Below are positions 44,821 through 55,586 of a stretch of DNA of 64,000 nucleotides, piece by piece. The stretch comes from Verrucomicrobiia bacterium. GTDB lineage: Bacteria > Verrucomicrobiota > Verrucomicrobiia > Opitutales > Cerasicoccaceae. The stretch's first letter is position 1. Each line of letters opens with the position of its first letter. A program made the position numbers and the translations under genes. The stretch covers positions 1,426,001 through 1,490,000 of the forward strand of contig JAUIHT010000001.1 in NCBI GenBank assembly GCA_030432235.1. The letters are read 5' to 3'. The notes under the pieces were generated by a model. The model did not search any database. It was not told where the DNA came from and was given only the letters and a program-made list of their open reading frames with translations.

Positions 44821-45593
44821 GGACTCGGGCAGGCATACCTAACGTCTGAATCGTCGCCCTCGCACCCCAAGCCGGAGGCTTGGCAGCATGTAGCCGGTGG
44901 TTGAGCGAGGGACGAGCGACACCACCGGGGCCGGGCGTCGCCAAAGTCACATCGCCCGTTGCCAAAACCGCATCGCCCATCGCCCAAGGCATGCATCCCG
45001 GGGGGGATGCCAGCGTGGTGAGTCGGGAGGGGGATGCGCCGGGGTCGTGTGGCCATGGGCAAGCTTGGCGTAACCGTTGGCGGAATCGGCTGGCTGACAA
45101 GCACCGTGACTTTTAAATGACATCGTGTGTCCGCCGGTCTGGCATCCCTCCGGGATGCGTGGAGAATGGGGGATGTTGTCCGGTGGTGTCACTCGTTCCT
45201 CGCTCAACCACCGGCTAATTTCTGGGAAACCTCCGGTTTCGCTGGGAGGGGCGATGATATAGGCCTTTATATGGGTTGCATTATCATCAAGGCCAACGGC
45301 CTTATGGCACCGTAGCCTGGGGCAACGCCCCAGGTGCGGGGAAGGTCTTCCTTTCGATAAGGGCTGAAGGCCCGGCCCTGGATGGTGCTGGCACTTGGGG
45401 ATTACAATTGGGGCCGGGCCTTCAGCCCTCGAATTTTTTTTGTTGGACGGGAATCCTGGGGCGTTGCCCCAGGCTACGATGGTGTGGGCCTTTGGCCCGT
45501 TCCGATAAGACGCAGGCGGGCCAGGATGGGTATTCAATCTGCTCAGATGTGATTCATATATGACGCTTCTGATATGTTTGAAACTACTCTATA
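44821..45593. repeat. Hairpin/inverted-repeat island B
   Basis: About 770 bases without a credible gene. Element b1 (44867-45010): CCAAGCC-GGA-GGCTTGG, CCGGTGGT...ACCACCGG (44894-44901/44921-44928) and GCATCCC...GGGATGC. Element b2 (45142-45240) is b1 in inverted orientation, with the first stem changed to GAAACC-TCC-GGTTTC. A third system is a large inverted repeat centred near 45395: 23-bp arms identical in inverted form (45312-45334 / 45455-45477), inner 19-bp perfect arms (45360-45378 / 45411-45429), and outer hairpins 45289-45303 and 45486-45498. Almost every hairpin has a three-base loop. Confidence 0.88.
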
Positions 45594-45666
45594 GTGTCTT
45601 TGCGTCTTTGCGTGAGTTTCTTTTCGTTAGGTCGGCTTTGTGTTCTCTATGTCCTTTGTGGTTTAA
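45594..45666. repeat. Single-arm tract related to the 7- to 9-nt repeats
   Basis: GTCTTTGC is repeated, then TTTGTGTTCTCTATG and TCCTTTGTGGTTTAAG follow. The reverse complement begins AACCACAAAGGACA, resembling the AACCACGGAAGACA arm in the che operon. It lies just downstream of the glycoside hydrolase gene (minus strand). Confidence 0.55.
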
Positions 45667-45690
45667 GATCGTCTCGCTGAGAGGTGTTTT

Positions 45691-46995
45691 TTACGGGGCT
45701 TCGATAAACAAATACGCGGGGGATTCTGTCACGGTGAGGGTGGTTGTTGTGGGCGTGGGTTGGGTGAATTTGATTTTCGTGTCGTCGTCTTTGGCCAGGG
45801 GCATGCGTTCGGCTTTGGTGACTTTGCCGCTGCCGGTGTTGAGCGTGACCTCTGCGGTGCGGCCGTTGCCGGTGGGGGACCAGGCGGCCCAGACGAACTT
45901 TTTCGGATCGCTGGCGCTCTGATACTCGTAGACGTACAGTTCGCCGACGTCTTCTTTTATCACGCGCTTGAAGCGATAGTCGCCGAGCGTGGCGCGCAGG
46001 TGGGAGACGGCGTAGAGCGATGGCTTGGGCACGAAGTTGCGCGTCAGCCCGGCGGCGGCGTGGACGCTGGGCTCGTCCTTGTCGTTGAAGAAGTAGATGT
46101 AGGCGCGGTCGATGGCCATGTTGGAAAAGCACAAAAAGGCGCGTACGAGGTACTGCGCCTGCTGGGTGTCTGTGACGCCTTCCCAGTCCTTGAAGTTGCC
46201 TTCCGTGTGGTTGGGCTTGGTGGTGGAGTCCCAGCCGAACTCGGTGACCCAGACTTCCTTGCCCGGCACGTTGGCGTCGCGCCAGTCGATGAGCTGTTGC
46301 ACCTTGGAGAGAAATTCGTTGTCGGGGTCCTCGGGGTAGGTGCGCTTCCAAGTGGGCCAGCCCTCGACCTGGGCGTAGGTATGTATCTTGAGGACGTCGT
46401 AGAGCGGCGCGAGGTCCTTGATGGTCGTGACGCTCTTGGAGTATTTGTCGCTCTCGCCGGGGTTGAGGTTGCCGGTGAGGATGGTCAGCTTGGGGTCGCC
46501 GCGTCGCAGGCCGGTGGCGAAGGCTTTGAAGACCTTGGTGTAATCCTCGTCGCTGAAGACGCCGGGCTCGTTGCCGATCTCGGCCGCCGTCACGAGCTTG
46601 TGTCCGGACGGGCCGAAGTAGCGGGCAAATTCCTCGCCGTAGCGCTCGACGTCCTTCTCGATGTCGGCCCATTTTTCCGGAGGCAGGTGATTAAAGGTCA
46701 GCGAGGCGTCGATTTCGTAGCCGTCCCGGACCCAGTCGCCGTAGAGGTTTTCCCAGTGGACGTTGTTGGCGGACTTCGGGAACTGCGTCGGGCTGGACGT
46801 GTCGCCGCCGAGGTCCCAGTGGATGTTGTGGTAGTCGCGCACTTGGCGGATGGCGGGCGCGTAGAGCTCGGGCTTGAAGTTTATCGTGTGCACGCACAGG
46901 CCCATGAAGTCGTTGAAGACGGGCTTTTCCTGCACGACAGCGGGGGATAGGGCCGGGATGAGAACGAAGGGTAGGAGGGTAAGGCATTTGATCAT
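45691..46995 (-). CDS. Secreted clan GH-A-like glycoside hydrolase
   Basis: 434 residues. A signal peptide (about 1-20) is followed by a TIM-barrel-like domain with AEIGNEPG (acid/base candidate E143) and VWVTEFGWDS (nucleophile candidate E252), the two glutamates of clan A glycosidases. The C-terminal ~90 residues form a beta-sandwich-like tail. The exact GH family and substrate cannot be fixed by eye; GH39-like or a related clan A family is possible. Divergent from the deoR-rhaB genes, which suggests a link to deoxysugar or plant/algal polysaccharide use (inference). Confidence 0.75.
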   Translation of the reverse strand: MIKCLTLLPFVLIPALSPAVVQEKPVFNDFMGLCVHTINFKPELYAPAIRQVRDYHNIHWDLGGDTSSPTQFPKSANNVHWENLYGDWVRDGYEIDASLTFNHLPPEKWADIEKDVERYGEEFARYFGPSGHKLVTAAEIGNEPGVFSDEDYTKVFKAFATGLRRGDPKLTILTGNLNPGESDKYSKSVTTIKDLAPLYDVLKIHTYAQVEGWPTWKRTYPEDPDNEFLSKVQQLIDWRDANVPGKEVWVTEFGWDSTTKPNHTEGNFKDWEGVTDTQQAQYLVRAFLCFSNMAIDRAYIYFFNDKDEPSVHAAAGLTRNFVPKPSLYAVSHLRATLGDYRFKRVIKEDVGELYVYEYQSASDPKKFVWAAWSPTGNGRTAEVTLNTGSGKVTKAERMPLAKDDDTKIKFTQPTPTTTTLTVTESPAYLFIEAP

Positions 46996-47115
46996 GGTTT
47001 TCTGCTATAACGTTTTCCCTTGGCGTGTCACGACCTTACTTTAGTCAAGCATTGGAAGAAAGTGACGCTCCGTGGTTGATTTTGAAACCCCGTCCGCCTA
47101 GCCTGCGCTCTTCGT

Positions 47116-47919
47116 ATGACGAATAAGCAGCGCCTGGACCTGATCGAGAAGTTTATCCGCGAGCATAAGTACGCGGATTTGCACACGCTGGCGCAGAAGT
47201 TCGACATCAGCCTGTCCACCGTGCGGCGCGCTCTGAACGACCTCGAGACGACGGGCATCGTGCGGCGGCATCACGGTGGCGCGAGTCTGGTCGAGGGCGA
47301 AGCCGGCAGCGGCGGCTACGACTTTATCACGCAGGACGACCGCCAAGCCGACGAGAAGCACGCCATCGCGCAGTGCCTGTCGCAGTACATCGAGCCGGGC
47401 ATGACCGTACTCATCGACGGCGGCACGACCACCTACGCGGTGGCGCGCCAGCTCGTGGAGAAGCGGCTCGTCATCATCACCAACAGCCTGCCCATCGCGG
47501 CGCTCTACAGCGAGGTCGGCTCCTGCGAGACCATCGTCACCGGCGGCACGGTCTACAATCGCCTGGGCATCCTCTACGGCCCCTCTTGCGAGCGCGCGAT
47601 TTCCCAGGTCCATGCTGATGTGGCCATCATCGGCTCGGCGGGCATCACGGCGGAGGGCATCTGGAACAACAACAGTTTCATCATCGCCAACCAGCTCAAG
47701 GTCATGGAGGCGGCGGACAAGGTGTACTTCGTCATCGACAGCACCAAGCACGAGCACCGCAACGTTCACCACTGCTGCGAGCTTTCAGACAAATTCTCCC
47801 TCGTCACCGACAAGGCTCCGCCCGACAAGCTGGCTGCCGCTTTGAGAAAAGCCGGTACGGAAGTTATCGTAGCCGAGCCCGCCGCCCTTCATCCCGAGGA
47901 TGAAGAAGCCGAAAGCTGA
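47116..47919 (+). CDS. DeoR-family transcriptional regulator, probable rhamnose regulator
   Basis: 267 residues. N-terminal DeoR helix-turn-helix (RLDLIEKFIREHKYAD, LSTVRRALNDLE, VRRHHGGA) and C-terminal DeoRC sugar-phosphate sensor domain (LIDGGTTTYAVA, IVTGGTVYN). It normally represses sugar catabolic genes and is relieved by a phosphorylated sugar. The rhamnulokinase gene follows 134 bases downstream on the same strand, so control of rhamnose use is likely. Its stop codon lies inside a 7-nt-period repeat (47908-47942). Confidence 0.88.
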   Translation: MTNKQRLDLIEKFIREHKYADLHTLAQKFDISLSTVRRALNDLETTGIVRRHHGGASLVEGEAGSGGYDFITQDDRQADEKHAIAQCLSQYIEPGMTVLIDGGTTTYAVARQLVEKRLVIITNSLPIAALYSEVGSCETIVTGGTVYNRLGILYGPSCERAISQVHADVAIIGSAGITAEGIWNNNSFIIANQLKVMEAADKVYFVIDSTKHEHRNVHHCCELSDKFSLVTDKAPPDKLAAALRKAGTEVIVAEPAALHPEDEEAES

Positions 47920-48042
47920 AAGTCCAAAGCTAAAAGCCGAATACCTTTACGTTCACCGTACTGACCTTTTACAAATTACCCAACAACCCCCACGAATTTT
48001 AAGAGCTCTCCGCTTTAAGCTCTAGGCTTTCAGCTTTCGGCT
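47908..48042. repeat. Inverted pair of 7-nt-period tracts between deoR and rhaB
   Basis: Tract 1 (47908-47942) is five heptamers GCCGAAA, GCTGAAA, GTCCAAA, GCTAAAA, GCCGAAT. Tract 2 (48003-48042) is, read on the minus strand, GCCGAAA, GCTGAAA, GCCTAGA, GCTTAAA, GCGGAGA. The first two units are identical in both, so the tracts can pair as a long stem around a 60-base loop. Tract 1 contains the deoR stop codon. Confidence 0.88.
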
Positions 48043-48053
48043 CCACCCCTTCC

Positions 48054-49466
48054 ATGAAACGAACCCATTGTGCAGCCATCGATTTAGGTGCGACCAGCGG
48101 ACGCGTCATTGTCGGATCCTACGACGATGACGGCCTCGAGCTGACTGAAATTCGTCGCTTCCCCAACGCCTTCCATACCCTGGGCAAGCATGCCTACTGG
48201 GACTTGGGCGGCTTCTACAGCGAGGTCAAGGCCGGCCTGGCCGAGGCCAAGCGCCTCTTTCCCGATTTGGCCTCCTGCGGCGTCGACACCTGGGGCGTCG
48301 ATTACGTCATGCTCGACCGCAACGGCCGGCTGGCTTTTCCCACGCACGCCTATCGGGACCAGCGTACCGAGCCGCTGCTGAAGAAAATCAAGAGCACCGG
48401 GCAGGACAGGGCGCTCTACGACTGGACCGGCATCCCGGCTATCAACTACAACACCGGCCTGCAGCTGGCCGAGACCGTCACGGCTTTCCCGCACCTGAAG
48501 GAAGTCGTGGACCGTGTGCTCTTCCTGCCCGATTATTTTAACTATCTGCTCTGCGGCGCCATGGCCAATGAGGTTTCCATCGCCAGCACAGGTCAGCTAC
48601 TGGACTTGAAAGGTGTGGCTTTCTCCAGTGAAGCGCTGGAGTACTTCGGTATCCCGCAGAGCTGGTTCGAAGGGCCGACCAAGGCCGGCCGCCGGCTCGG
48701 TAAAATCAAGGACATCCCGGAACTGGATGGCGTCGAGGTTATCCTCGCCCCTGGGCATGATACTTCCTGCGCCTTCGAGGCCATCCCGCAGACGGGCAAG
48801 TCGATGCTCATCTCCGCGGGCACCTGGCTGCTGACCGGAGGCCTGACGGAAAAACCCGCCACGGGAGACGAAGCTTATACGCTAGGCGTTTCCAACGAAC
48901 GTGACGGACTGGGTGGTTTTCGCCCGAACAAAATCCTCCTTGGCCTGTGGCTGCTGGAGCAGACCTTGCCCTCCTTCGATAAGCGTCCTGAATCCGCCGC
49001 CGAGTGGAGCTCGCTCATTGAGGCGGCCGAGGAAGAGTCTCCGGCCGAGGTCTGTATCGACACCACCGATCAAACGCTCTTCAATCCCGCCAACATGCGT
49101 GCCGCCATCGACGCCAATCTCAAGCGCCAGAAGGCGAAGCCGCCCGAGACCTTGCCCGGCTACACGCGCCTGATTTGCGACTCCCTCGGGCGTAGCGTAG
49201 CGGCCACGGCGGAGAAGTTTGCCCGCATGACCGGCACGGAGTTCGACAGCATATCCATCGTCGGCGGTGGCTCAAAGAACCGCCTGCTCTGTCAGCGCAT
49301 CGCGGACTTCTCCGGCTGGCCCGTTTCCAGCTACAGCCTGGAGGGCACGGCCGTCGGCAACATCGGCTATCAGCTTCTCGGCCTGGGTCGCGTACCGAGC
49401 CTCGAAGTGTTCCGTCAGACCATTGCCCGTAAGCTCAATTCGCAAACCTACCAGCCCCGCGCCTGA
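48054..49466 (+). CDS. rhaB: Rhamnulokinase
   Basis: 470 residues of the FGGY kinase family with the RhaB-type N terminus AIDLGATSGRVIVG, GVDTWGVDYVMLD, the substrate segment YNTGLQLAE and C-terminal IVGGGSKNRLLCQ. It phosphorylates L-rhamnulose to rhamnulose 1-phosphate. No rhaA, rhaD or transporter is in the window, so the rest of the pathway must lie elsewhere. Paired with the upstream DeoR regulator. Confidence 0.9.
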   Translation: MKRTHCAAIDLGATSGRVIVGSYDDDGLELTEIRRFPNAFHTLGKHAYWDLGGFYSEVKAGLAEAKRLFPDLASCGVDTWGVDYVMLDRNGRLAFPTHAYRDQRTEPLLKKIKSTGQDRALYDWTGIPAINYNTGLQLAETVTAFPHLKEVVDRVLFLPDYFNYLLCGAMANEVSIASTGQLLDLKGVAFSSEALEYFGIPQSWFEGPTKAGRRLGKIKDIPELDGVEVILAPGHDTSCAFEAIPQTGKSMLISAGTWLLTGGLTEKPATGDEAYTLGVSNERDGLGGFRPNKILLGLWLLEQTLPSFDKRPESAAEWSSLIEAAEEESPAEVCIDTTDQTLFNPANMRAAIDANLKRQKAKPPETLPGYTRLICDSLGRSVAATAEKFARMTGTEFDSISIVGGGSKNRLLCQRIADFSGWPVSSYSLEGTAVGNIGYQLLGLGRVPSLEVFRQTIARKLNSQTYQPRA

Positions 49467-49472
49467 TTTACC

Positions 49473-50264
49473 ATGCCACTACGCCACTCGCTTCTATTGT
49501 TCCTGCTTGCACTGCCCGGAGTGCTGCCTGCGGTCACCCTGCAGGAGGTCATCCAGGGCTACATCAACGCGCAGGGGGGAGAAGAGGCTATCAAGACAGT
49601 GCATTCCCTCCGTCTGGAAGGTGTCATTATTCAAGGCGATGCGACCGTGCCGTTTATCCAGTTTAAGAAGGTTCCTAACCTGATGCGCACTATTGTCGAG
49701 TTGCCGCAGGGCGAATTCATCAGCGGCTACGATGGCAAGACGGCCTGGATGAAGTCTCGCGTCATGCAGCACTCGCTGGCCATGGAGCCCGAAGCCGCGG
49801 CGGCTACCGCCACCAGTGCCCCGCTTTTTAGTCAGCTTTATACGCTGCGGGATCAGCCTGATCGTCTTCTTTTGCTCGGCTCTGCCGAGATCGATGGCGA
49901 GTCTTGCTACGAGGTTCAAGCCCGTCCGGACTCCGGTCAGGACATCACTTTTTTCGTCTCTGCCGAAAACTTCCTGGAGAAGAAGGTGGAGTTTATCCAT
50001 AAATCGGAAGGCAAGCTGAGTCGCACGGAGGTATACTATTCGGCCGAGCGCAAGGTGCCGCCCTTGACCATTCCGTTTCTCATTACCACCTATCAGGATG
50101 GTAAACTTTCCAACGAGATACGCATTGAGAAAGCCGCGATAAACCCCGGTATTTACAGCGATTACTTTTCGCCTCCTGGCGGTATTCGCACGAAGGAAGA
50201 AATAGTCGCCGAACAGAAGAAAAAAACAGCACCTCCTGCGAAGGCTGTCGAAGAAGACGAGTAG
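49473..50264 (+). CDS. Secreted protein, possibly LolA/LolB-like fold
   Basis: 263 residues. Signal peptide (about 1-20), then VTLQEVIQGYINAQGGEEAIKTV, a pattern seen in outer-membrane lipoprotein-sorting-like proteins of the LolA/LolB superfamily, and repeated beta strands. The C-terminal tail is Lys/Glu/Ala-rich. It begins six bases after the rhaB stop, but functional coupling to rhamnose use is not implied. Family assignment is tentative. Confidence 0.65.
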   Translation: MPLRHSLLLFLLALPGVLPAVTLQEVIQGYINAQGGEEAIKTVHSLRLEGVIIQGDATVPFIQFKKVPNLMRTIVELPQGEFISGYDGKTAWMKSRVMQHSLAMEPEAAAATATSAPLFSQLYTLRDQPDRLLLLGSAEIDGESCYEVQARPDSGQDITFFVSAENFLEKKVEFIHKSEGKLSRTEVYYSAERKVPPLTIPFLITTYQDGKLSNEIRIEKAAINPGIYSDYFSPPGGIRTKEEIVAEQKKKTAPPAKAVEEDE

Positions 50265-50273
50265 CCGCCTCTA

Positions 50274-50567
50274 CTAAGCCTTGGCCTCTGGCTTTTCTTT
50301 GGGCTGAGCGGGAGTCTGTTCGCGCTTGACTTCGCCCTCTTGCGGATGTGCCGACTTTTCCGGCTCCTTCATCGCGTCCTTGAAGGTTTTTTCCGCATCG
50401 GCGGTGGCGTCTTTGAATTCCTTGAGGGCCTTGCCGGCGCCACGCGCCAGCTCCGGCAGCTTTTTACCGCCGAAGAGCAGCAGCGCCAGCAGGACGATGA
50501 GGCCGATTTCCCAAGGGCCGAGGTTGCCAAGAAAGGCGACGGGCAGGTGACTGAGGGCGGATGCCAT
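50274..50567 (-). CDS. tatA: Sec-independent translocase subunit TatA
   Basis: 97 residues from ATG 50567. One N-terminal transmembrane helix with the TatA/E hinge (LGPWEIGLIVLLALLLFGGKKLPELAR), an amphipathic helix (GAGKALKEFKDAT) and a charged Pro/Glu/Lys tail. TatA multimers form the twin-arginine pore for folded proteins. tatB and tatC are not in the window. The reading frame is open upstream to 50645 but overlaps the next gene. Confidence 0.93.
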   Translation of the reverse strand: MASALSHLPVAFLGNLGPWEIGLIVLLALLLFGGKKLPELARGAGKALKEFKDATADAEKTFKDAMKEPEKSAHPQEGEVKREQTPAQPKEKPEAKA

Positions 50568-50607
50568 GATGAATATAAGATAGAGACTGTTGTTATGGAG
50601 TAAAACC

Positions 50608-51537
50608 CTAATTTTGGGCCGATGGTTCCACCGTAAGTGAAACATTGACCGATAGTTCGTCCTGTCGGCGCATGGCCGGACCTGCGTCGGTTAGCACAAG
50701 TTCATCGCCGACACGGGGCAGGCCGACAGCGATATCGAGGCCATAGGCGCGGCCATTGCGGAAGGAGGTAGGGCGTAGCACGGCAGTAGTTTCGAGCTCG
50801 TGGTTGCGTGTGATGACGTTGCGCTCCAGCGTGATGAAGCGGCTCTGCATCCAGCCTACAGCGATGCCCTGCTCGGGGTCGACGGATACAATCTCCCCGA
50901 CGATAAGGTTGCGGCTGGGCGCAATGTAGGGAGACTCTTTCGGAGCTTCGGGTACTTTCATCGGGGTATAGGTGGGGCCGGATTCGCCCTCCGGCGCGAG
51001 GTGCATGGCGCGACCTTTGCCAGTGCGCATGCGGTTGCTTTCAGCTTCGCGGGAGGGGTCAAAAAATCCGCTGAAGAGGCCACCGAGAAATTCCTCGCCG
51101 GGCTTATTTTCCTTTTCAGGTGGAGTGGCAGGTGGTTCCGTGCTTCCCGCCGGGGCCTCGTCTTGGGGGACGGGCTCGCTGTTGTCAACAGGGACAGCTT
51201 CACCATAGACAACGCCCTCGGGCACACGCGGGGTGGGCTGCTCCTTGGCATGGGAGGGCGGCGTGGCCGGAGTCTGAGCGCTTGGCATCAGCAAGGGCAC
51301 TTGCACTGCGGCGGTGTCGCGCTCTTCGACCACAACGCCATCTACCTTGGTGACGATGCGGCGCGAGAGCACGGGCTGCTGTGGCGCGCCGGACGATTTT
51401 TGCGTGGAGCTGGTCTTCGCCGGTTCCTCGTCCTCACCCGCCTTGGCCACCCCACTGCGCGGTGCGGCCTCCAGAACGGAGCACATTAGCAGCGCACCGA
51501 GGAGGAAGGTGAACAAGCGTTTGGTGTAAGGAGTCAC
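50608..51537 (-). CDS. Secreted Pro/Glu-rich protein of unknown function
   Basis: 309 residues. Signal peptide (about 1-24), a long low-complexity Pro/Ala/Glu region (about 28-200) and a compact C-terminal domain (about 205-300) with NLIVGEIVSVDPEQGIAVGW and PRVGDELVLTD strands, which read like a small beta-barrel. No family recognised. It is followed by tatA 40 bases downstream on the same strand. Confidence 0.65.
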   Translation of the reverse strand: MTPYTKRLFTFLLGALLMCSVLEAAPRSGVAKAGEDEEPAKTSSTQKSSGAPQQPVLSRRIVTKVDGVVVEERDTAAVQVPLLMPSAQTPATPPSHAKEQPTPRVPEGVVYGEAVPVDNSEPVPQDEAPAGSTEPPATPPEKENKPGEEFLGGLFSGFFDPSREAESNRMRTGKGRAMHLAPEGESGPTYTPMKVPEAPKESPYIAPSRNLIVGEIVSVDPEQGIAVGWMQSRFITLERNVITRNHELETTAVLRPTSFRNGRAYGLDIAVGLPRVGDELVLTDAGPAMRRQDELSVNVSLTVEPSAQN

Positions 51538-51552
51538 AAGGTTTCGGGGAAA

Positions 51553-51759
51553 TTAAGCACGCCTGAGCTTCCAGAGTAGGGCATTGCCGCGCTTTTCCTT
51601 ACGTTCCAGGCCGATGTCCTTCTCCAGTTTCTTGGTCCACTCCGGACACGGGCGGTCGTAGGGAAGCTTGAGCGAATCCCGCAACTCCTTCCAAGTCAGC
51701 CCGGAGCCATCCTTAACAAGCTGTTTCCGAATGACGTCTCGAAATTCAGAATAGCTCAT
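51553..51759 (-). CDS. Small conserved-looking basic protein
   Basis: 68 residues, highly charged, with FRDVIRKQLVKDGSGLTWKELRDSLKLPYDRPCPEW, which looks like a helix-turn-helix or winged-helix fragment. It lies 13 bases downstream of rpoD and on the same strand, so is probably co-transcribed with dnaG and rpoD. Role unknown. Confidence 0.65.
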   Translation of the reverse strand: MSYSEFRDVIRKQLVKDGSGLTWKELRDSLKLPYDRPCPEWTKKLEKDIGLERKEKRGNALLWKLRRA

Positions 51760-51772
51760 GGGTGGACGGAGG

Positions 51773-53599
<1,827 letters not shown>

Positions 53600-53627
53600 G
53601 GGCTGGTATCGGTGGGTATCGGGCGGC

Positions 53628-55457
53628 TCAGTCGAGTCGCGGCGGATGGTGCAAATGGTTTCGAAGGATTTCGAGTCGTTCTAAAATAAGTGCGTTTTTT
53701 CGGTTCGAATCGCTTTCAATTTTTATTTCAGAATTTAGGCCGTCGGATCGTTCCTTGAAGTACGTATAGTGCATTCTTTGCAGGCAATCGTTGGCTGCAT
53801 GGATATAATCCTCGACCTTGGGGGAATCGGAGAGAAGCCTATAAATATAATTCCTTTCTGTGTCATTCTCAAGCAACATGTCGATATTCTCAGGTCCCTG
53901 CCATTCGCCTTCTTCGTTTGCGGCAATTAGGCGCGCGAGGATGGCGCCTTCATGAGACTCGATGTCAATCCATTCAATATCAATGACTTGCGTTAGTTTT
54001 TGGCCTAATTCAGAAAAATGAAGAATTAAGGAGAGTATTTCTCCCTCGACGCATGTCAATTTCTGATTGTTCCGTATTTTTTGCGTTGGGTGAACTTTTT
54101 CTATGGGCTGAGGACGGGCTTTTTCACCCCGCATGGCGGCAAAATCCTGCCTGACGGCGCCCGGTTCGACCTGTACGATGCGGCTTATTTCGGCCAGGTA
54201 GGCGTCCTGGGCCACGGCGCTGTCGCATTCGCGCACAATGGCGTAAATTTTATCGAGAGCTTCGGCCTTTTCTCTCGCACCGGCTTTTTTCGGCTCGGGC
54301 AGGAGGGCCTGGACGGAGAACTGCATGGCACTGAGGGACTTACCGCGCAGGGCGTCCAAGGCCTCGGCACCGCCCTCGCGGAGGAGGTCATCGGGGTCCT
54401 GGCCTTGAGGCAGGCAGAGAAAAGTAACCTCCAGGCCGGCGGTGAGGGCCAGCGGGAGCATGCGCAGGGCGGCCTTTTGACCTGCGGAGTCACCGTCGAG
54501 CAGGCACTCCAGATGACCGGTGTAGCGGCGGGCGAGCGATAGCTGGTGGGCGGTGATAGCCGTTCCCTGGGGGGCGACGGCGTTTTTGATGCCGACCTGC
54601 CAGCAGCGAAGGCAGTCGAGCTGACCTTCGACGAGTATCAGCGAATCGCCGTCCTGGAGCTCTTTACGGGCGCGTTCCAGGCCGAAGAGCACGTGGCTTT
54701 TGATGAAAATGGGCGTTTCCGGCGAGTTGATGTACTTCGCCTCGTGGGACGGGTCGTCCTTGGGAGTCTGGTCGGTGACACGCGCGGTGAAGGCGATGAC
54801 GCGCCCCTGCACGTCACGAATGGGCACCATGAGCCGCCCCCGGAAGCGCGCGCGAGCCCGGGAGAGGTCTTTGTCGTGATCGCGCAGGTAGAGCAGACCG
54901 CTCTCTCGCAGGGCCTCGATGCTGTAGTTTTTCTTCCGCAAAAACTCGATAAAGGGGGTACCGTCGGGCGGGGAGAAGCCGATTTGAAACTCCTCGGCCA
55001 GCTCCGGCGGGAAGCCGCGCTGTTGCTCCCAGTAGGCACGCATGGCTTCCGCCTGTGGTTTGTCCGCCTTAAAGCAGCGGTGAAAGTAGTCGGTGGCGGC
55101 TTCGTGGAGGTCGAAGAGCTCCTTGCGCAGGCTGATGCGCTCGGGCGGGGTGCCGTCGTCCTCATAGTCGAGCTGAATGCCAAAGCGTTGCGCGATGGAC
55201 TCGACGGCCTCCTGGAAGTTCAGATTCTCCTTGAGCTGGATGAAGCGAAAGAGGTCCCCGGCGTTGCCGCTGGAGTAGTCCATGAAGACGTTTTTCTCCG
55301 GGTGGATATAAAACGAGGGCGTCTTTTCGGAGTTGAAGGGGCTGAGGCCGCGGAATTGTGCGCCGGCGCGCTTCATCTGAGTGTAGGCCCCGGCAACGTC
55401 CACCAGGCTGACCCTCTGGCGGATGTCTTCGATGCAACTGCGCTTAATCCGGGGCAT
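53628..55457 (-). CDS. dnaG: DNA primase DnaG without zinc ligands
   Basis: 609 residues from ATG 55457. The N-terminal CHC2-type domain is recognisable ([29 protein letters not shown]), but the four metal ligands are gone: S39, N42, D60 and S63 stand where Cys, His, Cys and Cys are expected. The core and TOPRIM motifs are intact (VEGQLDCLR and [10 protein letters not shown]). The C-terminal ~150 residues (helicase-interaction domain) are encoded by clearly AT-richer codons. Primase makes RNA primers for replication. The open frame from 55466 uses a TTG. Confidence 0.93.
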   Translation of the reverse strand: MPRIKRSCIEDIRQRVSLVDVAGAYTQMKRAGAQFRGLSPFNSEKTPSFYIHPEKNVFMDYSSGNAGDLFRFIQLKENLNFQEAVESIAQRFGIQLDYEDDGTPPERISLRKELFDLHEAATDYFHRCFKADKPQAEAMRAYWEQQRGFPPELAEEFQIGFSPPDGTPFIEFLRKKNYSIEALRESGLLYLRDHDKDLSRARARFRGRLMVPIRDVQGRVIAFTARVTDQTPKDDPSHEAKYINSPETPIFIKSHVLFGLERARKELQDGDSLILVEGQLDCLRCWQVGIKNAVAPQGTAITAHQLSLARRYTGHLECLLDGDSAGQKAALRMLPLALTAGLEVTFLCLPQGQDPDDLLREGGAEALDALRGKSLSAMQFSVQALLPEPKKAGAREKAEALDKIYAIVRECDSAVAQDAYLAEISRIVQVEPGAVRQDFAAMRGEKARPQPIEKVHPTQKIRNNQKLTCVEGEILSLILHFSELGQKLTQVIDIEWIDIESHEGAILARLIAANEEGEWQGPENIDMLLENDTERNYIYRLLSDSPKVEDYIHAANDCLQRMHYTYFKERSDGLNSEIKIESDSNRKNALILERLEILRNHLHHPPRLD

Positions 55458-55586
55458 AACAGCCAATCAAGCAAAAGTCAGACCGCTTGCGCAACTGAAA
55501 GTTGCAAACAAGTTATCCGCACTATGCGGTTTCGTCTTCCACAAGCCCAGGCCTGATGGCGCGCAGGCCCAGGTGCGTAGCAGAGG

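Noticed and set aside
44646-45563. Open frames in island B on both strands
   Set aside because: They run through inverted repeats and give the same peptide fragments in inverted copies; no protein family visible.
41923-45593. CRISPR array
   Set aside because: The repeats are inverted pairs with different stems, not direct repeats with unique spacers, and no cas genes are present.
45760-46950. 396-codon open frame antisense to the glycoside hydrolase
   Set aside because: No domain pattern; the minus-strand protein has a signal peptide and both catalytic glutamates.
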